DNA of 64,000 nucleotides from Rhodoblastus acidophilus (GTDB lineage Bacteria > Pseudomonadota > Alphaproteobacteria > Rhizobiales > Beijerinckiaceae): assembly GCF_009720655.1 (NCBI RefSeq), contig NZ_WNKS01000011.1, forward strand, positions 61,875 through 125,874. The letters are read 5' to 3'. Positions 59,745 through 64,000 of the stretch are shown here, in pieces; position 1 is the stretch's first letter, and every line of letters starts with the position of its first letter. The translations under genes were made by a program, and so were the position numbers. The notes beneath the pieces are model-generated. The model had not been told where the DNA came from. It saw only the letters and a program-made list of their open reading frames with translations, and ran no database searches.

Positions 59745-60851
59745 TCACTGCGGTTCGCCGCTTGGCGACGCCTCTCCAAAACTCTCATCCAATTCGCTGG
59801 TCCAGGCCATGAGCAGTTCCCAGATCACCGCCAACACGATCGGTCCCAGGAACAGACCCGTGATCCCGTACGAAATCGTTCCGCCGATGACGCCGATCAG
59901 GATGACGAGCATCGGAGTCGTGAGGCCGCGGGCCATCACGAGCGGCCGCAGGACATTGTCCATCAGGTTGACGGGAACCATGTAGGCCGTGAACAAAAGC
60001 GCCGAGGTCGTATCCAGCGCCGACCAGGCCCAGACGATCGAGGATATGATGATGGGCGCCGGACCGATCTGCACGATCGCCAGGATGAGACACGCGGAGG
60101 TGAGCAGGCTCGCGCCGGGGATGCCGGCCATCGAAAAGCCGATCCCGGCGAGCAGGGACTGAAGAAACGCTATGCCGATGACCCCGCGCGACACCGTGCG
60201 AATGGTCGAGGCGGCGAGGACCAGCAGGCGTTCGCCCCTGTCCGAAGCGAGCCGGAGCACGAATTTTTGCGCCGCCGCGACAAACGCGGGGGCTGGCGCG
60301 AACAGAAAGCCGGCCACGATCACGGCGGCGAAGAATTTGAGAACGCCCACGCCGGCGCCGGTCGCCATCCCCAGCATGGCCCCGCCGACCGGTTTCAATT
60401 GCGGAGCGATCTTGGCGAAGGCCTCCCGCAGGTTCGTCGAGGCGAGATCCCAGAACTGGTAGAGCGGTTCGCCCACGACCGGCCAGTCCTTCACGCGCGG
60501 CGGCGGCGATGGAATCGACCATTCGTCGGCCGACGACGCGAGGGCGCGCAGGCTGTCGACCAGGTCGAGCGCCAGCCAAGTCGCCGGCCCGATGATCACG
60601 ATCAGGCAAAGGACGGTCAGCAACGCCGCCGCCAGGTGGCGTCGGCCGCCAAGTCCGCGGACCATCCGCTCGTACGCCGGATAGAGCGCAACGCACAGAA
60701 CGACGCTCCAGGTTCCGATGGTGAGAAAAGGACTGATCAGGACATACGACCAGTAAAGCAGGAGCGCGAGTACGCCCAGCTTGGCGGCCAGTTCGGTTCC
60801 ATCGCGCGTCAGGCGGTCGAGACCCAACGCCTCTCGTGATTCTGTGCTCAT
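59745..60851 (-). CDS. AI-2E family transporter (PerM/YdiK-like)
   Basis: The product has 368 residues with about eight membrane helices. The family pattern is visible in the N-terminal helix pair (LLLYWSYVLISPFLTIGTW), a periplasmic segment, and the conserved end GLTTPMLVILIGVIGGTISYG followed by GLFLGPIVLAVIWEL. The family was named for autoinducer-2 export, but members also act as Na+/H+ antiporters or are uncharacterised. It stands alone. The role here is open. Confidence 0.9.
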   Translation of the reverse strand: MSTESREALGLDRLTRDGTELAAKLGVLALLLYWSYVLISPFLTIGTWSVVLCVALYPAYERMVRGLGGRRHLAAALLTVLCLIVIIGPATWLALDLVDSLRALASSADEWSIPSPPPRVKDWPVVGEPLYQFWDLASTNLREAFAKIAPQLKPVGGAMLGMATGAGVGVLKFFAAVIVAGFLFAPAPAFVAAAQKFVLRLASDRGERLLVLAASTIRTVSRGVIGIAFLQSLLAGIGFSMAGIPGASLLTSACLILAIVQIGPAPIIISSIVWAWSALDTTSALLFTAYMVPVNLMDNVLRPLVMARGLTTPMLVILIGVIGGTISYGITGLFLGPIVLAVIWELLMAWTSELDESFGEASPSGEPQ

Positions 60852-60907
60852 GCCCGATCACATCACGTACGGCGAAACGCGACAAGCGCTGGCGTGCGGG
60901 CTCGCGG

Positions 60908-62032
60908 CTAGGTTTTCGCCGCGCCGCGCGCGGCGAGATAATCCCGCAAATCCTTCGACGACTCCGGCTCCGCGTTCGTTATCCGATGGGCTGGCGCGGC
61001 GCGCCGTCCCTGCTGGCGGGTCAGCGCGGCGGCGAGGCGGGAGTCGCCCGAGACCGCGCCGATCACACGCGCGGCGTCGCGTCGCGGCAGCGATTCGTAA
61101 AGCTTCATGTTGCGTTCGAAAGCCGCGCTCTCCATCGCCACCTTGGGGAAGGCGATGAGAAAAATGCGCGCCGCGATCTCGCGCGGCAGGCCCATGGCGA
61201 TGAAGGCGATGGTCAGTGCGTCGCCGCTCTCCTCCTCGACGAGGCGTCGGGCGCAGAGCGGATCGATGCCGATGATCTCGGCGAGCAGCAGCGCGAAAGC
61301 GCCGCGCTTCTGGCGCAGCGCGGCGCCTTCCAGCCGCGCGCAGGCCTCGGCGTCGAGCTCCGCCATCGCATCGGGGCGGCCGAGCCCGGCCAGGCCCGCC
61401 TGCCGGGCGATGCGCAGCAGCGCGCCGCGCTGGTCGGCGTCGGCGGCGAGATAAAGCGGCAGGTGATCCAGGCTCAGGCTCCCGCGCGCCAACAGGGCGC
61501 GCGCGAGGTCGAGATCCTCGCGGCCGCGCGAGATCAGCAGGCGCAGGTTCTCTACGGCGAGCGGCGCCGCGGCGTTGGCGGCCAGGGCGCGCGCCACCTC
61601 GCGCTCCGGGCGTCCGGCGAGGAGCGCGGTGATCTCGCGGTCGAGATCGGCGCGCGCGGCGAGCGCGCAGGCCTGGTCGCAGGCGCCGCTCGCGGAGATC
61701 TGGCGCAACTCCGTCCAGGGGATCTGGCGGTTGTTGGTCAGCACTTCCTGCGCCGCCGCCCCGCCGCGCGCCTGGATTCGGCGCAGCACGTCCGGCGGCG
61801 CGTCGGCGCACTGGGACAGCTTTTGCGCCACGATCTGGAGCGTGGCCTCGTCGGCGTCGTCGATCAGGCGGCAGGCCATCTCCTGGTAGAGGTGGATTTC
61901 CTGGGGTGTGTGGCTGGCGTGCAGGACGAACAGGTCCGTGGTGACGCGCAGCAGCACGGGCCGCATTTCGGCCGGTCTGGAGTGCGCGGAGGCGGCGAGA
62001 TCGCGCAAACGCGCGTAAATGTCGGGGGGCAT
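60908..62032 (-). CDS. DUF2336 domain-containing protein
   Basis: The product has about 374 residues, all helical, with HEAT-like repeats and no membrane segment. The DUF2336 region is recognised in FLIAFPKVAMESAAFERNMK-type helices and the preceding IIGIDPLCARRLVEEESGD segment. The family is restricted to Alphaproteobacteria and its function is unknown. The start is placed at the ATG at 62032; an in-frame GTG four codons upstream is possible. Confidence 0.85.
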   Translation of the reverse strand: MPPDIYARLRDLAASAHSRPAEMRPVLLRVTTDLFVLHASHTPQEIHLYQEMACRLIDDADEATLQIVAQKLSQCADAPPDVLRRIQARGGAAAQEVLTNNRQIPWTELRQISASGACDQACALAARADLDREITALLAGRPEREVARALAANAAAPLAVENLRLLISRGREDLDLARALLARGSLSLDHLPLYLAADADQRGALLRIARQAGLAGLGRPDAMAELDAEACARLEGAALRQKRGAFALLLAEIIGIDPLCARRLVEEESGDALTIAFIAMGLPREIAARIFLIAFPKVAMESAAFERNMKLYESLPRRDAARVIGAVSGDSRLAAALTRQQGRRAAPAHRITNAEPESSKDLRDYLAARGAAKT

Positions 62033-62260
62033 GGATCGATCCACGAATTTGGGATTCGCAGGGATGCTAGGCCAGCTTTATTGACACAACATTAACCATA
62101 AGCCGCTTAAATGAACGCCGTGATCCAGATCGGGAAGGAAGGGTTAACCCCTCGCGTTTTCGATGGACGCGCGCCGGCCGAGCGGCGCGGAATTTGCAAT
62201 ACCAGAACGAGCGGAGCGAATTCAACGACTGGCGCGCGCCGCATCATCAAGGGAACAGCG

Positions 62261-62443
62261 ATGGGCCAGATCATACCCTTTCGATGCGAGAGGCGCCGCC
62301 GCGCGCCGCCCGCGGCCGACGCCGCGCCCGGCCAGGGCGCGGAAATCCTCTTCTTTCTCGGCGTGCGCTATTGCCGGGATGACAACGGCGACAACGAGCC
62401 CAATCGTCCCTCGTCGCGGTCGCGCCGCAAGAAGCGCGCCTGA
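62261..62443 (+). CDS. small conserved basic protein of Rhizobiales type
   Basis: The product has 60 residues. It begins MGQIIPFRCERRRRAP, has a short core AEILFFLGVRYCR and ends in a basic RSRRKKRA tail. Short proteins with the ILFFxGVRY core are frequent in this order; the function is unknown. GGGAA lies before the ATG. The longer in-frame start at 62111 has no coding signs. Confidence 0.72.
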   Translation: MGQIIPFRCERRRRAPPAADAAPGQGAEILFFLGVRYCRDDNGDNEPNRPSSRSRRKKRA

Positions 62444-62471
62444 AGACTTTCAAGACTTGCCTGTTGCGCCG

Positions 62472-63083
62472 TCATGAGGGCGGCTTTTCCTCCTTGCATT
62501 CGAATCCGGCGCGTTGCGCGCCAATCGCTTCGGCCTCGCCCTGGCGCAAGGCCAGCAGTCGGAACAGCGCGAATCCCTTCGGCGCCGGCGACACCAGCCG
62601 CAATTCGGCCGCTTCCGCTGCGGCGCGTTCCGCTTCGTCCAGAGTCTCGCGCGATTCGTCGATGGCGTCGGCCTGCGCCCGCGTGACGATCAGGATGTTG
62701 AAGCGCCCGTGCGGCGTCTGCGTGTCCGCCCCGGAATAAAGGATCGCGCCATTGGCGAGACGCACCGAAACCGACAGGGGATGATCGCCGTCGGCCTGGG
62801 CGCGCAGGCGCAGCGGACCCTCGTTCAGATCGAAGCGGCAGGCGGCGAGGAAGGCGAAGGGATCGGAAAACGGCGGCCCCGGATTGTCCGGCGTGGCGCG
62901 CGGCAGCAAGCGGACCTCGCCGAGCGGAAGGTTTTCGGCGAGACGGCGATAGGCGGAATTCGGCGCGAGGCTCGGCGTCGCCAACAGGGTGATCAGATGC
63001 ACGGCGACCACGCCGAACGCCAGCCCGAGTCCCCAGGGGATCAGCGCGACAAGGCGGTCGATTCGCTCCTCCCGCGCCTTCAC
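62472..63083 (-). CDS. DUF1254-like membrane-anchored protein
   Basis: The product has 203 residues. One membrane helix (about 12-35) anchors a periplasmic domain with FLAACRFDLNEGPLRLRAQA and SVSVRLANGAILYSGAD, as in the short DUF1254 proteins of Rhizobiales that pair with DUF1214 proteins. Its start overlaps the stop of the DUF1214 gene by four bases. The function is unknown. Confidence 0.8.
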   Translation of the reverse strand: MKAREERIDRLVALIPWGLGLAFGVVAVHLITLLATPSLAPNSAYRRLAENLPLGEVRLLPRATPDNPGPPFSDPFAFLAACRFDLNEGPLRLRAQADGDHPLSVSVRLANGAILYSGADTQTPHGRFNILIVTRAQADAIDESRETLDEAERAAAEAAELRLVSPAPKGFALFRLLALRQGEAEAIGAQRAGFECKEEKPPS

Positions 63084-63649
63084 GAACAGTCCCCGCGCGT
63101 AATGGTCGGCAGGCTCAGGCCCTCATAGGCCTTGGACAGCGCGCTGGCGCCCGCCTGGTAGAGGCGCAGGGCCAGGAAAAAATTCGGGTCATCCCCGAGC
63201 GGCAGCCAGTTGCCCGGACGCGCCTCGCGCGCCGCCTCAATGACGAAATCGCCGCCGCTGGCGCGCAGCAGGCCGGCGGAGGTCAGGCCGTGGCGATCCG
63301 CGACATTGGGCTGCGGCCGTCCGTCGATCCGGTACACGGCGAGCGTCCACACTCGCGCCGGCAGATCGGTTCCGGCGAGCCGATAGGCGCAGCGCGTTTC
63401 GAGCGGCGCGCCCAGGTCGTCGGCGCGGGCGACAAAAAGCAGGCCTTCGTTGACGCCCATCGGCGCGAGGCCTTCCGAGGCGACCACGGCGCGCTCGTAG
63501 GGATCGATGTCGGCGCCTCCGAGATGCGGCCAGGTGGTCCAGGGCCCGAGCCGCACGCTGTCGAACCCCGGCTCGCCGCGCAGGGCGTAGGCGGTGGCGG
63601 CGAGTCCCAGTCCCAGGGCCGCAAACACGACAATGATCAGCGCGCGCAA
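63080..63649 (-). CDS. DUF1214 domain-containing protein
   Basis: The product has about 189 residues. A hydrophobic start (ALIIVVFAALGLGLAATAYAL) is followed by GPWTTWPHLGGADIDPYERA, VWTLAVYRIDGRPQPNVADR and GDDPNFFLALRLYQ, the DUF1214 pattern. No ATG is available at the right place; the TTG at 63649, with GGGA ten bases before it, is the best start. The open frame runs on upstream without coding features. It is translationally coupled to the DUF1254-like gene, the usual partner. Confidence 0.82.
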   Translation of the reverse strand: MRALIIVVFAALGLGLAATAYALRGEPGFDSVRLGPWTTWPHLGGADIDPYERAVVASEGLAPMGVNEGLLFVARADDLGAPLETRCAYRLAGTDLPARVWTLAVYRIDGRPQPNVADRHGLTSAGLLRASGGDFVIEAAREARPGNWLPLGDDPNFFLALRLYQAGASALSKAYEGLSLPTITRGDCS

Positions 63650-63728
63650 TGAATCGGATTCCCAAGACGACCGCGTCTCCCGAAATAGCCGCCCACAGGA
63701 AAAAGTCGAGCGATTTCGGCGGAAGGGG

Positions 63729-64000
63729 TCAGTTTGCGCGCGCCGGCGGCGCGGCGTCGGCGTCGGACCCGCGCCACAGGCGCGTGACGCCGGCCATGGC
63801 CTTGCCGGGCAGGCTTGCCGCCGCCTCGCCCCAGCCGGCCGCTTTTTCGCGCATGGTCTTGGTGTCCGGCCAGCCCGGCTTGGGCACGGAGAGCCCGAGA
63901 ACTTTCCATTCCTCATTCCGCTCGGGCTCGGCGGCGACGGGCGCGGGCGCGGGCGCTGCGGCCGGCGCGGTCGGCCGCGCAACCGCGCGCGGCTCCGCGC
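63729..64000 (-). CDS. C-terminal part of an unidentified Ala/Pro-rich protein
   Basis: The minus-strand frame is open from the window edge to the TGA at 63729-63731, giving about 90 residues without a start. An Ala/Pro-rich stretch is followed by a conserved-looking end with EEWKVLGLSVPKPGWPDTKT, then MREKAAGWGEAAASLPGKAM and VTRLWRG. I do not recognise the family. Codon use (third-position GC) supports real coding. It lies about 80 bases upstream of the DUF1214 start in the same direction. Confidence 0.55.
   Translation of the reverse strand, partial: AEPRAVARPTAPAAAPAPAPVAAEPERNEEWKVLGLSVPKPGWPDTKTMREKAAGWGEAAASLPGKAMAGVTRLWRGSDADAAPPARAN

Overview
The window reads as a GC-rich chromosomal segment of an alphaproteobacterium of the order Hyphomicrobiales (Rhizobiales). 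Evidence is the set of clade-typical families: the FYDLN-type TIGR02300 protein, DUF4167 next to clpB and prmC, DUF2794, DUF1491, DUF2336, MucR, a PodJ-like polarity protein and the DUF1214/DUF1254 pair. Short dispersed palindromic repeats of the kind common in this order fit too. The gene mix resembles the Beijerinckiaceae/Methylocystaceae side of the order, but that is inference. I found no rRNA, tRNA, CRISPR array, prophage or complete insertion sequence.

Layout. 0-7 kb: the end of a Na+-pump decarboxylase beta subunit, a MAPEG protein, a fatty acyl-CoA ligase coupled to a methyltransferase, an acyltransferase-3, TIGR02300 and a NYN/LOTUS-type protein. 7-15 kb: protein quality control (clpB, DUF4167, prmC, htpG), all on the minus strand, with sigma32-like promoters before htpG and possibly clpB. 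15-22 kb: an ABC1/COQ8-like kinase, DUF302, a YdhR-like protein, aroQ, an RND exporter, a small secreted protein and a CDF zinc exporter. 22-31 kb: cysS, a 43-residue membrane peptide, a GNAT enzyme and cimA in a tight cluster, then ppk2, a Phd/PIN toxin-antitoxin pair, ilvN and ilvB. ilvB is preceded by a complete transcription attenuator with a Leu/Val-rich leader peptide.

30.8-42.7 kb is the most distinctive region: an unknown protein, a 1374-residue fusion of three glycosyltransferase modules, a HlyB-like type I secretion ATPase with a degenerate peptidase domain, a HlyD-like adaptor, a large Sel1-repeat protein and another glycosyltransferase. No RTX-type substrate is encoded beside it. 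It looks like a dedicated surface glycoprotein or glycoconjugate export system. 42.7-43 kb is a 4 x 63 bp tandem array of a repeat that also occurs singly near 6.0 and 56.4 kb.

43-64 kb: a large DUF2157/DUF4401/GDYXXLXY membrane protein, an HCCA isomerase, a MerR regulator, a PodJ-like polarity factor, Fe superoxide dismutase, an S9 oligopeptidase, mucR with a degenerate zinc site, a histidine kinase-PG-binding-DUF1491 operon, a Gly/Arg-rich secreted protein, an AI-2E family transporter, DUF2336 and the DUF1214/DUF1254 pair. Two copies of a 125-bp MITE-like element lie at 53.2 and 59.1 kb. Several genes end inside palindromic repeats.
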